Position numbers and translations under genes: made by a program. This document shows positions 27,332 to 35,928 of a stretch of DNA of 38,153 nucleotides, piece by piece; within the stretch, counting starts at the first letter, position 1, and each line of letters begins with the position of its first letter. The notes beneath the pieces are model-generated. The model was not told the DNA's origin. It searched no databases and worked only from the letters and a program-made list of their open reading frames with translations. The stretch is taken from NCBI GenBank assembly GCA_903938815.1, contig CAJAES010000089.1, positions 1 to 38,153 on the forward strand, in the 5' to 3' direction. Source of the DNA: an uncultured beta proteobacterium. GTDB taxonomy: Bacteria > Pseudomonadota > Gammaproteobacteria > Burkholderiales > Burkholderiaceae_C.

Positions 27332-28114
27332 ATGAGCGAGGCGACCCATCCGCTGCGGCGGCTTCTGCCGGCGCTGACCCTGCTGGGGTTGATCGCGGCA
27401 TGGGAACTGCTGGTGCGAGCCGCAGGCATCCCCGACTACACGTTGCCCGCGCCCAGCCGCATCGCGCAGGCGCTGCACGACCACGGGGCCTCGCTGGCGG
27501 GCAGCTGGTGGGTCACGCTGAAGATCACGCTGGGCGCGCTGGCGCTGGCCTGCGCCGGCGGCGTGCTGATCGCGGCCGTCTTCGCGCTGTCGCCCACGCT
27601 CGAGCGAGCGCTGTTCCCGGTGGCGGTGATGCTGCAGGTCACGCCCATCGTCGCGGTGGCGCCGCTGATCCTGATCTACGTGGAAAGCACGGCGGCCGCG
27701 CTGCTGCTGTGCGCGTGGATCGTCGCGTTCTTCCCCATCCTGTCCAACACCGTGGTGGGCCTGCGCGCGACCGACGCCAACCTGCGCGACCTCTTTCGCC
27801 TGTACCGCGCCACGCAATGGCAGCGGCTGGCGCTGCTGCGCACGCCCTCGGCGCTGCCGTACTTCCTGGCGGGGCTGAAGATCTCCGGCGGCCTGAGCCT
27901 GATCGGCGCCGTCACGGCCGAGATGGTGGCCGGTGCGGCCGGGCGCGATACCGGCCTCGCATCGCGCATCCTGGAGGCGAGCTTTCGCACCGAGACGCCG
28001 AAGATGTTCGCCGCGCTGACGCTGCTGGTGCTGACCGGCGTGCTGATCTTCGGCGTCACCCATGCCTTGTCGCGCGCCCTGCTCGGCCGGCGCGATGCTT
28101 CAGAATCCGATTGA
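27332..28114 (+). CDS. ABC transporter permease, NitT/TauT family
   Basis: 260 residues with ATG 27332 placed 7 bases after GGAGGG. It has about six membrane helices and the EAA-type loop near GLKISGGLSLIGAVTAEMV. LPAPSRIAQAL near the N-terminus is the usual block of SsuC/TauC/ThiX-like permeases. It pairs with the ATPase before it and the NMT1-type binding protein after it. Confidence 0.9.
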   Translation: MSEATHPLRRLLPALTLLGLIAAWELLVRAAGIPDYTLPAPSRIAQALHDHGASLAGSWWVTLKITLGALALACAGGVLIAAVFALSPTLERALFPVAVMLQVTPIVAVAPLILIYVESTAAALLLCAWIVAFFPILSNTVVGLRATDANLRDLFRLYRATQWQRLALLRTPSALPYFLAGLKISGGLSLIGAVTAEMVAGAAGRDTGLASRILEASFRTETPKMFAALTLLVLTGVLIFGVTHALSRALLGRRDASESD

Positions 28115-28133
28115 TCGATCGAAGGAGTTCACG

Positions 28134-29171
28134 ATGCGTCTGCTGTTCATCGCGCTGTTCATCGCACCCGCCCTGGCCGCCACGGCCACGCTTGCCCAGG
28201 CGCAGGCCCCGGCTGCGCAGCCCACCAAGCTCACGTTCGCCACCAACTGGAAGGCGCAGGCCGCGCACGGCGGCTTCTACCAGGCCGTTGCCGACGGCAC
28301 CTACCGCCAGTACGGCCTGGACGTGACCATCCAGCAGGGCGGCCCGCAGGTCAACAACCGGCCGCTGCTGCCGGCCGGCCGCATCGATTTCCTGATGACG
28401 GGCAACCTGCTGCACAGCTTCGACAACGTGATGAACAAGGTGCCCACCGTGGTGGTGGCCGCCATGTTCCAGAAGGACCCGCAGGCCCTGATGGCGCACC
28501 CGGGCCAGGGCTACGAGAAGTTCGACACCCTGAAGAACGCGCCGCTGGCACTGGTGGCCAAGGACGGGCAGTTCAGCTGGTGGCAGTGGCTCAAGGCCGT
28601 GCACGGCTTCAAGGACGAGACGCTCAAGCCCTACAACTACAACCTCGCGCCCTTCCTGGCCAACCCCAAGGCCATCCAGCAGGGCTACTCGGTGGCCGAG
28701 CCCATCTACGTCGAGAACCAGGGCCGGTTCAAGCCTGTGGTGCACCTGCTGGCCGACCACGGCTTCTCCACCTATAGCACCGTCATCGAGACCACCACCG
28801 ACATGGTGGCGAAGCGGCCCGAGATCGTGCAGCGCTTCGTCGATGCGTCCATCGTCGGCTGGGTGAACTACCTGTACGGCAACCGCAGCGCCGCCAACGC
28901 GATGCTGCTGAAAGACAACCCCGAGATGACCGCCGCCGAGATCGAGGCGAGCGTGGCCCTGATGAAGAGCCAGGGCATCGTCGATTCCGGCGAGGCGCAG
29001 AAGGCCGGCATCGGCGCGATGAGCGCCGCCCGCATCCAGGATTTCTACGGCCAGATGGTCAAGGCGGGCCTGTACAAGGCCGGCGAGGTGGACCTGTCCA
29101 AGGTGGCGACCCTGCAGTTCGTCAACAAGGGCGTCGGGCAGGACCTGAAGGCGAAGCTCGGCGGGAAGTGA
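28134..29171 (+). CDS. periplasmic substrate-binding protein, NMT1/THI5-like
   Basis: 345 residues with a signal peptide (1 to about 25, ending AQAQA) and a strong ribosome site GAAGGAG. TFATNWKAQAAHGGFYQAVADG and YGLDVTIQQGGPQVNNRPLL are hallmarks of the NMT1/THI5-like group, which binds pyrimidine precursors, riboflavin, sulfonates, aromatic acids and other small organics. The ligand cannot be assigned. The convergent neighbour is a D-tartrate dehydratase, but a carboxylic-acid or aldehyde-derived substrate of the AOR pathway is equally open. Confidence 0.88.
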   Translation: MRLLFIALFIAPALAATATLAQAQAPAAQPTKLTFATNWKAQAAHGGFYQAVADGTYRQYGLDVTIQQGGPQVNNRPLLPAGRIDFLMTGNLLHSFDNVMNKVPTVVVAAMFQKDPQALMAHPGQGYEKFDTLKNAPLALVAKDGQFSWWQWLKAVHGFKDETLKPYNYNLAPFLANPKAIQQGYSVAEPIYVENQGRFKPVVHLLADHGFSTYSTVIETTTDMVAKRPEIVQRFVDASIVGWVNYLYGNRSAANAMLLKDNPEMTAAEIEASVALMKSQGIVDSGEAQKAGIGAMSAARIQDFYGQMVKAGLYKAGEVDLSKVATLQFVNKGVGQDLKAKLGGK

Positions 29172-29179
29172 GCGCAGGC

Positions 29180-29195
29180 CCGCTGCCGGCAGCGG
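29180..29195. terminator. palindrome between convergent genes
   Basis: CCGCTGCCGGCAGCGG is a perfect 16-bp palindrome 9 bases after the binding-protein stop, in the 76-base gap before the convergent tartrate dehydratase. It could end transcription from either side. There is no T-run. Confidence 0.35.
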
Positions 29196-29247
29196 CGGCC
29201 CGTGGTTCGCAGCTGCCGCTGTTGCCGCTGCGCCGCCTTGGCGCCGG

Positions 29248-30411
29248 TCAGGCCGCCAGGCTGCGCATCTCCGAGATCAGGTCGGCCTTGCCCTCGAAGC
29301 CGATGCCGACGAGTTCCGGCATCGTGATGTAGCCCTGCTCCACGCGCACGCCGTCGGGGAAGCCGCCGTAGGGCTGGAACAGGTCGGGGTAGGACTCGTT
29401 GCCGCCCAGGCCGAGGCCGGCCGCGATGTTCAGCGACATCTGGTGCCCGCCGTGCGGGATGCAGCGGCGCCACGACCAGCCGTGCTCCTTGAGCATCTCC
29501 AGCGTGCGCAGGTACTCCACCAGGCCATAGCTCAGTGCGCAGTCGAATTGCAGCCAGTCGCGGTCGGGGCGCATGCCGCCGTAGCGGATGAGGTTGCGCG
29601 CGTCCTGCATCGAGAACAGGTTCTCGCCGGTGGCCATGGGGTTCGGGTAGTGCTCGGCCAGGCGGGCCTGAAGTTCGTAGTCCAGCGGGTCGCCGGCTTC
29701 CTCGTACCAGAAGAGGTCGTACTGCCGCAGGGCCTTCGCGTAGGCGATGGCGGTGTCGAGGTCGAAGCGGCCGTTGGCGTCCACCGCGAGGCGGCAGCCC
29801 GCGGGCAGCAGGCGCAGCACGGTCTCGATGCGCTGGCAGTCCTCGGCCAGCGGCGCGCCGCCGATCTTCATCTTGACGACCGTGTAGCCGCGGTCCAGGT
29901 AGCCCTGCATCTCGGCCGCCAGGCCTTCCAGGCCCTTGCCGGGGTAGTAGTAGCCGCCGGCGGCGTAGACGAAGACGCGCGGGTCGGCGCTCACGCCGTG
30001 CCGCTCGGCCAGCAGGCGAAAGAGCGGCTTGTTCGCGATCTTCGCGGTGGCGTCCCACACGGCCATGTCGATCGTGCCCATCGCCACCGAACGCTCGCCG
30101 TGGCCGCCCGGCTTCTCATTGGTGAACATGGTCGCCCAGACCCGGGCCGGGTCGAGGTTGGTGCCGGCATCGTCGAGCAGGCGCTCGGGCGGCGCCGCCA
30201 GCACGCGCGGCGCGAAGCGTTCGCGGATCAGCCCGCCCTGGCCGTAGCGGCCGTTCGAGTTGAAGCCATAGCCGATCACGGGCCTGCCGTCGCGGATCAC
30301 GTCGGTGACCACGGCGACCAGGCTCAGGGTCATCTTCGAGAAGTCGATGAAGGCGTTGGCGATGGGCGAGGAGATCGGCGCGGTGCGCTCCAGGATGTCG
30401 ACGATGCGCAT
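29248..30411 (-). CDS. tarD: D(-)-tartrate dehydratase, enolase superfamily
   Basis: 387 residues that closely recall Bradyrhizobium TarD over their whole length: PISSPIANAFIDF, FNSNGRYGQGGLIRERF, NEKPGGHGERSVA, VFVYAAGGYYYPGKG. Catalytic elements are the Lys in VVKMKIGG, metal ligands in AVDANGRFD, WYEEAGDP and ATGENLFS, and the His in CIPHGGHQMSLN. The enzyme dehydrates D-tartrate to oxaloacetate with magnesium. It stands alone on the minus strand, convergent with the NMT1-type transporter. No tartrate transporter of a known type is adjacent. Confidence 0.92.
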   Translation of the reverse strand: MRIVDILERTAPISSPIANAFIDFSKMTLSLVAVVTDVIRDGRPVIGYGFNSNGRYGQGGLIRERFAPRVLAAPPERLLDDAGTNLDPARVWATMFTNEKPGGHGERSVAMGTIDMAVWDATAKIANKPLFRLLAERHGVSADPRVFVYAAGGYYYPGKGLEGLAAEMQGYLDRGYTVVKMKIGGAPLAEDCQRIETVLRLLPAGCRLAVDANGRFDLDTAIAYAKALRQYDLFWYEEAGDPLDYELQARLAEHYPNPMATGENLFSMQDARNLIRYGGMRPDRDWLQFDCALSYGLVEYLRTLEMLKEHGWSWRRCIPHGGHQMSLNIAAGLGLGGNESYPDLFQPYGGFPDGVRVEQGYITMPELVGIGFEGKADLISEMRSLAA

Positions 30412-30837
30412 GGTGTGAGGCGGGGTGAGTCCCGGAGTTGATGCGGAGCGATTGTGGCGAAGAGCAGAGCGGGCCGGCCGGCTGCCGTTGCAGGCAAGCC
30501 CGGCGCCAGGAACGCGATCCTGGGAGTGTCGGTGCAGACCGTCCGGGGCTTCGCAGGTTCGCCTGCGTGGTGGCACTGCGCGGTTGACTGTGCCATTGCC
30601 AGTGCGATTGCCAGTGCGATTGCCAGTGCGATTGCCAGTGCGATTGCCAGTGCGATTGCCAGTGCAGGCAGCTCGCGCGCTCCCGGCCGATCCTGACAAC
30701 CTGGGGGGGCAAGACGTTCCCTGCAACCTTTGCAGGATGCAGCGCGCCGCGTATCTCATTCCAATCCGGTGGCGTTGCGGGCATGTTGCCCGCGGGTCCT
30801 GCGGGGCCACGCACCCACCTGGGCCACTGGAGTCTCG
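30412..30837. other. 426-base gap without a gene
   Basis: The upstream region shared by tarD (minus) and the lipase-like lipoprotein (plus). It holds the 12-bp tandem array at 30601-30660, an inverted repeat CCTGCAA-CCT-TTGCAGG (30720-30736) and a hairpin GCGGGCA-TGT-TGCCCGC (30777-30793). Short reading frames across it translate the array into AIAS or GNRT repeats and do not look like genes. Confidence 0.6.
30601..30660. repeat. five perfect tandem copies of a 12-bp unit
   Basis: AGTGCGATTGCC is repeated five times without error (30601-30660), with a degenerate copy before (30589-30600) and a partial one after (AGTGC at 30661). It looks like a slippage-prone minisatellite about 190 bases upstream of tarD. 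It is not a CRISPR array: there are no spacers. Confidence 0.92.
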
Positions 30838-32148
30838 ATGCCACCCGTTCCAATGCTTTCCTGCCGGCCCGCCGCCGTAACCCGCGCCGCCACCACGCCA
30901 GTCGCCCGGTCGGGTCTTGTGCTGTCGATGGCGGCCTGCCTGCTGCTGCTCCAGGGCTGCGGCCTGATATCGGTGACGCGGGCCGGCCTCGAGGAAAACC
31001 GCCGTGTCGAACGGCTCCATCGAGATTGCCCCAAGCCCGGCAAGAACGCCCACTGCGACCACGAACTGGTTCTCGTGACGCCGCCCCCGCTGCAGATGTC
31101 GCGGGCTCCCGCGGCCTCGGCGCCCTCGACCCGTGCGGAAGGGCCGGTGGAGGCCTTGCGCCACGCCCGCGGCACCGTCGAGCTGGCACGTGTCCTGGCG
31201 CCGATGGCCTACCTGGCGAACGTCGTCTATCACCGGCACGAGACGGGCGATGACGTCGAGAAGCGGACCGCGCCCGAGGCCTGCCACCGAGGCATCGCGC
31301 GGTCGAGGCATCCGCTGGAGATCGCGCCCGCTTCCGACACCGGCGGCTGGCGGCGCTGGGAGAACGCGGACGGTTGCGCGGTCGAGGGCGGTCTGTTCTA
31401 CGACACCTTCATCCGCGAACCCATGGGGCTCGAGGCCGCGACGCACCCCGTGCTGCTGGCCATCGTCTTTCGCGGGACCGAGAACACGCGAGGGCAGTTC
31501 GCCGACGACTGGACGGACAACGTGCTGAGTGCGATGGGGCTCACGCCGCGCCAGTACGCGACCGCGATCGAGAAGCTGCGCGTCACGCAGGAGGCGCTGG
31601 GCCAGCTGAAGAAGCGGTACGAGGATCAGGGCAGGGTCGTCGAGATCTATGCGGCCGGCCACTCGCTCGGTGGCGGCCTGGCCCAGCAGGCCGGCTACCT
31701 GTACGGGAACATCTCTGCCGTCTTTGCCTTCAACACGTCGCCCGTCACGAACTGGACCCAGCTGCGCCTCTGGGACGAAGGCCGGAACATCCAGAACCCG
31801 GACCCGGTGATCTTCCGGATCGAGCAGCAGGGCGAGTTCCTCGACTACCTGCGGTTCGTCACGACGCGTGTGAACCTGCGCAAGCTCGCCCGCACGGACA
31901 TCGAGTTCAATTTCGGCAGCCCGGGCGCTTTCTCGGGTCACAGCATCGCCAGCCTGACCTGCCACCTGGCGGCGCGGGCCGCGCAATCGAGCGGCGCCAC
32001 GGCCGGCCCGCTCGGCTTCACGCCGGACGGTGCGCGACGGATGACCACCCTTTCCGGTGTCGAAGGCTTCGCGTGCGAGAAGGGGGCTCTGGAATCGATC
32101 TGCAAGGCCAGCCCCTACCTGGACCGCGCGTGCCGGCCCCAGGGTTAG
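30838..32148 (+). CDS. lipase-like (class 3 / alpha-beta hydrolase) lipoprotein
   Basis: 436 residues. After an N-terminal region, LSMAACLLLLQGCGLIS is a lipobox signal, so the protein should be lipid-anchored at Cys. The catalytic domain shows IVFRGTEN (typical of class 3 lipases) and the nucleophile elbow YAAGHSLGGGLAQQ (Ser in GHSLGG). A late GAFSGHSI could provide the His. Long N-terminal and C-terminal parts have several Cys, perhaps in disulfides. The substrate is unknown. The gene appears to be monocistronic, with a convergent neighbour 30 bases downstream. Confidence 0.8.
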   Translation: MPPVPMLSCRPAAVTRAATTPVARSGLVLSMAACLLLLQGCGLISVTRAGLEENRRVERLHRDCPKPGKNAHCDHELVLVTPPPLQMSRAPAASAPSTRAEGPVEALRHARGTVELARVLAPMAYLANVVYHRHETGDDVEKRTAPEACHRGIARSRHPLEIAPASDTGGWRRWENADGCAVEGGLFYDTFIREPMGLEAATHPVLLAIVFRGTENTRGQFADDWTDNVLSAMGLTPRQYATAIEKLRVTQEALGQLKKRYEDQGRVVEIYAAGHSLGGGLAQQAGYLYGNISAVFAFNTSPVTNWTQLRLWDEGRNIQNPDPVIFRIEQQGEFLDYLRFVTTRVNLRKLARTDIEFNFGSPGAFSGHSIASLTCHLAARAAQSSGATAGPLGFTPDGARRMTTLSGVEGFACEKGALESICKASPYLDRACRPQG

Positions 32149-32178
32149 CGGCCATGCCGCAGCCGGGCTTGCCGGGGG

Positions 32179-33015
32179 CTATCGGCCAGCGTCCAGCAAC
32201 GTCCGCCAACCCGGCCAATCCGCCGCAGTCAACGCGAACTTGCGCACGCTGGCCCCCGGCGGCATGCCGGCCTTCAGCGCCTGCAGGAAGGCCGCCGGGT
32301 CATCCACCCAGCTACCGCCCAGCAGCGTGACCCCGCGGGCGAACAGCGGGTCGGGCGGGCCCCCCACGCTGGGGCCCACGAGCACGAATCGCTGCGCGTG
32401 GCGACAGGCCGCCAGCATGGGTTCCAGCGTGTGGTTCAGCAGCAGCGTGCCGGTGGCGAGGATCTTGTCGCAGCCGCGCAGTTCGGCCGGGTCCAGCGTC
32501 ACGCGCACGCCGTCGCGCTCGCCCACCAGGTCGGCGCGCAGTTCCAGCACGATGACCCGGGCGCCGCGCGCCACCAGGCGCGGCAGAAGCGGTGTGAAGT
32601 GGCCGATCATGCCGATGGTCTCGCCGGGCTGCGGGTCGAGCTGGCCGATGGAATCGGTGCTGGGTGGCGGTTGCCAGCCGGCGCGCCCCATGACGCTGCG
32701 AGTGATGGCATTGACGGCCGCGAAGCCCAGCGTGCGTTGCAGAGTGTCGGCGCTGGCGTAGGACCGCGCCAGCGCCAGCGGGTCGTCGCCCGGCTGCACA
32801 TGGCGGCCGGCGTTCGCCGTCAGCTGCGCCCAGGTGTCGCCCAGCAGCACATAGGACAAGCCCAGCGAACCGTCCTCGAGTTCGAGCGCGCAGAACTCGC
32901 CGCGCATGCCGCCGGGTGGCGGCGCGGGTGGCAGGTGCAGCGCGCGCACCCGGGGCAGGGGTTGCGCGGCAGCGGCGTCGCGCAGCAGGGCCAGGGTGTC
33001 TTGGGCGATGCTCAT
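32179..33015 (-). CDS. DUF364/DUF4213 putative heavy-metal chelation protein
   Basis: 278 residues. The N-terminal half has LGLSYVLLGD and LGFAAVNAITRSVM, the DUF4213 part. The C-terminal half, with GMIGHFTPLLPRL, ATGTLLLNHTLEPML and GPSVGGPPDPLFARGVTLLGG, is the Rossmann-like DUF364 domain, annotated as putative heavy-metal chelation. It overlaps the viaA stop by 4 bases (ATGA), so it is the third gene of a ravA-viaA-DUF364 operon. A role in metal or cofactor handling for the tungsten or molybdenum enzymes is plausible but unproven. Confidence 0.82.
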   Translation of the reverse strand: MSIAQDTLALLRDAAAAQPLPRVRALHLPPAPPPGGMRGEFCALELEDGSLGLSYVLLGDTWAQLTANAGRHVQPGDDPLALARSYASADTLQRTLGFAAVNAITRSVMGRAGWQPPPSTDSIGQLDPQPGETIGMIGHFTPLLPRLVARGARVIVLELRADLVGERDGVRVTLDPAELRGCDKILATGTLLLNHTLEPMLAACRHAQRFVLVGPSVGGPPDPLFARGVTLLGGSWVDDPAAFLQALKAGMPPGASVRKFALTAADWPGWRTLLDAGR

Positions 33016-34478
33016 GAGGTGGCGTGTCGCGCCGCACGAGCGGACAGGGCGTTCGGAAAGTACAGCGCGGTCAGGCTCTTGCTGTGCACGGGCGAGTGGC
33101 CGCGCTGGTCGCCGCCTTCGGCTGCATCGGCGTAGCGGCGCCAGTCGCGCACCCAGTGGATGGCGTCGCACACTTCCAGCAGGCCCATGGTCTCGCGGTC
33201 GCCGACCAGCACGCCCTGCACGCGCAGGCCATGCCGTTCGCGGGCCTCGTCCAGGCGGTCCAGCGTTTCGGCGCGGCAGCCGAATTCACCGTCGCTGACG
33301 ACGAGCAGGTCGGCGCTGCGCCAGCGGGCGTCGTGCACGGCTGCGATGGCGCGCTCGATGGGCGTCTGCAGGTCGGTGCCGCCGTCGAAGGCCTGCCCCA
33401 TGAGTTCCAGCAGTGTGTCCAGGCCGGCGGCGCCGCGCGCCAGGTCACGCTCGATCACTTCGCCCGGCCCGCCGAAGGCGATGAGGCGGCAGCCGCGGCC
33501 GCTCTCGTGCGCGGCGCGCAGCGCGGCGATGGCGACGGCCTTGGCGATGTGCTCTGGCGCGCCGCGCATCGAGCCCGAGGTGTCCAGGCACAGCAGGATG
33601 GGGCCGCGGTCGAGCGGCTCGGGCGTGCGGTCCGCGCCGGCTGCCGCCGGGCGCGCCTGCGGGTCGGGGCGCCAATCGGTGAGCACGGCCTCGGTTTCCC
33701 AGGCCAGCAGCCGGCCCTCAGCCTGGCGCGCACGCCACAGGCGGGCCCCGACGGGGTGGCGCAGCAGCACGGCCTCCGACGGCAGCATGCGGTCCAGGCG
33801 CGACGAGAAGTGCACGCCCGTCACCTCGCCCGGGGCGTCGGGCAGGCGTGTCTCGACGGCGCGCAGGGGGCGCCTGCGGTCGGGCGCCGGGTCGGCGCGC
33901 GGGGCCGGCGGCTCGGCCGGCGCGTGCTCGGCGCGGCCCAGGCGCCGGATCAGCGCGGCGAGCTCGGGCAGTTGGCGCAGCCAGTCGGCGGCGCGGCGCG
34001 CGGCCTGCCACGGGCGCGTGTTCAGCCGGCCCTGCAGCGCGTCCCAGGTCAGGTTGGCGAAGTCCCCCAGGCCCTGCAACAGCGCGAGGTCTTCGTCCAG
34101 GCCGTGCCGGCGCTCCTCCCAGGCGGCGTGGAACTCGTCGCGCACCTGTTCGATGGCCTGCGTGCGGTCGAGCCGGGGCTGCAGGTCGACGATGCGGTCG
34201 AGGTGCCACAGCAGCGTGCGCAGCACCTGCTCGGCGAGCGCCGGCACGCCGCGGCACAGCGCGGGCAGGCCGAGGGCGCCCACGGCCTCGCGCAGCGGCG
34301 CGGTGGCCGGGGCATCGCCGAGGTGCAGCGCCGCGTCCGGCAACTCGCCCGCCTGCAGCGCGGCCAGCCAGGCGGCGGTGTGTTCGAGCCGCTGGCCGCG
34401 CTCGCCCGCGCTCGTGATGAGCGCCGGCAGCCACAGCGTGCGCGGCAGCGCTTCCAGGCGGTCGTAGGGCGCATCCAT
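33012..34478 (-). CDS. viaA: ViaA-like VWA domain protein
   Basis: 488 residues from ATG 34478, close to E. coli ViaA in length; the frame is open further upstream but that part is not gene-like. An N-terminal helical region is followed by a C-terminal VWA domain with MIDAS residues LCLDTSGSM, GGTDLQT and LLVVSDGEF. ViaA works with the MoxR-type ATPase RavA, whose gene lies 11 bases upstream. In E. coli the pair influences respiratory complexes with Fe-S and flavin cofactors (Nuo, Frd). Here the neighbours point to a maturation role for metal enzymes. Confidence 0.85.
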   Translation of the reverse strand: MDAPYDRLEALPRTLWLPALITSAGERGQRLEHTAAWLAALQAGELPDAALHLGDAPATAPLREAVGALGLPALCRGVPALAEQVLRTLLWHLDRIVDLQPRLDRTQAIEQVRDEFHAAWEERRHGLDEDLALLQGLGDFANLTWDALQGRLNTRPWQAARRAADWLRQLPELAALIRRLGRAEHAPAEPPAPRADPAPDRRRPLRAVETRLPDAPGEVTGVHFSSRLDRMLPSEAVLLRHPVGARLWRARQAEGRLLAWETEAVLTDWRPDPQARPAAAGADRTPEPLDRGPILLCLDTSGSMRGAPEHIAKAVAIAALRAAHESGRGCRLIAFGGPGEVIERDLARGAAGLDTLLELMGQAFDGGTDLQTPIERAIAAVHDARWRSADLLVVSDGEFGCRAETLDRLDEARERHGLRVQGVLVGDRETMGLLEVCDAIHWVRDWRRYADAAEGGDQRGHSPVHSKSLTALYFPNALSARAARHATS

Positions 34479-34489
34479 GCCCGGCAGGC

Positions 34490-35878
34490 CTATCCGGGCG
34501 CCCAGGCCAGGGCCTCGGGTGCGAGTGCGGGCATCCCGGCATCCAGCGGCAGGGCCGCGAAGCCGGCGCGGGCGGCCCGGGCGCGTTGCAGCAGCGCGTC
34601 CAGCACCGCCAGCGTGTGCGCGTGCGCCGCCTGCCAGCGCGCACCCAGCGTCGGCGGCAGCCAGAGCCTGCCGCGCAGCGCATCGGCCAATGCGCCGGCC
34701 TGCGCCGCGACAGTATCGCGCTGGCCCTGCGCATGGGCGATCACCTCGTCGAGCTGCGCCAGGCGCGCCGCCACGTGCACGGGGCTGAAGCGTCGCCGCT
34801 GCTGCTCCTCGAGCGCGGCGCTGACGATGCGCAGCATGCCGCTCTCGCCCGACTCGTTGCCGCCGATGGCCCGTGCCAGCGCGAGCTTGCCAGCGTCGGC
34901 CCCGGCGTCGCTGGAGTCGGGCGCCGAAAGCTCCACCTGCAGCTGCAGCTCGAAGGCCTCGACCGCGCGCGTGAGCCACGGCGCCTCGCGCGGCTGTGCG
35001 TGCGCGATCTCGGCGTCCACCCACTCCGCGAGCGCCGGCATCTGCTCGGGCGCGGCGGCAGCCACGTACGGCGCCAGCCAGAGGTCGAGCGCGTCGACGG
35101 CGGGCCGGCCCTCGGTGGCGGCGGCCACGCGCATCAGGCCGATCCATTGCCGCCAGCGCCGGTCGGACAGCGTGCGGCCCTGCGCCGCCATGAAGCGTCG
35201 CAGTGCCTGGCAGGCGGCCAGGGCGTCCTCGCCCAGCTGTGTCACGGCCGCGCGGGCCGTCACGGCGGCGCGCGCGGCGGGGTCCAGCGGCTCGGCCGGT
35301 TCCGTCCGCGCAGCATCGAGCCGCAGCAGTCTCTCGAACGCAGCGTCGCTGACCGGCGCCACCGGCACGCGCAGCAGGAAGCGGTCGAAGAACGCCGACA
35401 GGGCGTCGTCCGAGGGCAGCTCGTTGGTGGCGCCCACCACGCTGACCAGCGGCACGGCCGTGCGGCCGCTGCCGTTGTCGAACACGCGTTCGTTCAGCAG
35501 CGTGAGCAAGGCATTCAGGATCGCCGAGTTGGCCTTGAAGACCTCGTCCAGGAACGCGACCCCGGCCGTGGGCAGGAAGCCCGCCGTGAGCCGCTCGTAG
35601 CGGTCCTCTTCCAGCGCCTTCAGGGACAGCGGGCCGAACAGCTCCTCGGGTGTGGAGAAGCGCGTCAGGAGACGCTCGAAGTACGGGGCGCCCGTGAAGG
35701 CGCGGTGCAGGCGGCGTGCCAGTTCGCTCTTGGCGGTGCCGGGCGGGCCGATGAGCAGCACGTGCTCGCCGGCCAGCGCGGCCAGCAGCGCCAGGCGGAC
35801 TGCGGCTTCGCGTTCCAGCAGTCCGGCGCCGAGGGCGTCGATCAGGGCCGCCAGGCGCGGCAGGGCAGGCAGGGTCAT
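34490..35878 (-). CDS. ravA: RavA-like MoxR-family AAA+ ATPase
   Basis: 462 residues, slightly shorter than E. coli RavA. Walker A is GPPGTAKSELARRL, followed by RFSTPEELFGPLSL, typical of RavA; Walker B is VAFLDEVFKANSAILNALL and sensor 1 GATNELP. The C-terminal third is alpha-helical and less conserved, as in RavA, where it binds partners. It heads the ravA-viaA-DUF364 operon and is divergent from the ModE-like regulator, with only 50 bases between start codons, so the two probably share a control region. Confidence 0.88.
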   Translation of the reverse strand: MTLPALPRLAALIDALGAGLLEREAAVRLALLAALAGEHVLLIGPPGTAKSELARRLHRAFTGAPYFERLLTRFSTPEELFGPLSLKALEEDRYERLTAGFLPTAGVAFLDEVFKANSAILNALLTLLNERVFDNGSGRTAVPLVSVVGATNELPSDDALSAFFDRFLLRVPVAPVSDAAFERLLRLDAARTEPAEPLDPAARAAVTARAAVTQLGEDALAACQALRRFMAAQGRTLSDRRWRQWIGLMRVAAATEGRPAVDALDLWLAPYVAAAAPEQMPALAEWVDAEIAHAQPREAPWLTRAVEAFELQLQVELSAPDSSDAGADAGKLALARAIGGNESGESGMLRIVSAALEEQQRRRFSPVHVAARLAQLDEVIAHAQGQRDTVAAQAGALADALRGRLWLPPTLGARWQAAHAHTLAVLDALLQRARAARAGFAALPLDAGMPALAPEALAWAPG

Positions 35879-35928
35879 ACTTCCATTGTGGCGGGACGAG
35901 AGGGGTTTTGCGGTATCTTCAGCTCCCT

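Noticed and set aside
30601..30660. CRISPR array
   Set aside because: The 12-bp units are directly joined, without spacers and without cas genes.
30454..30696. Small plus-strand ORF coding for an Ala-Ile-Ala-Ser repeat peptide
   Set aside because: The repeat peptide comes only from the DNA tandem array. There is no ribosome site and no conserved flanks.
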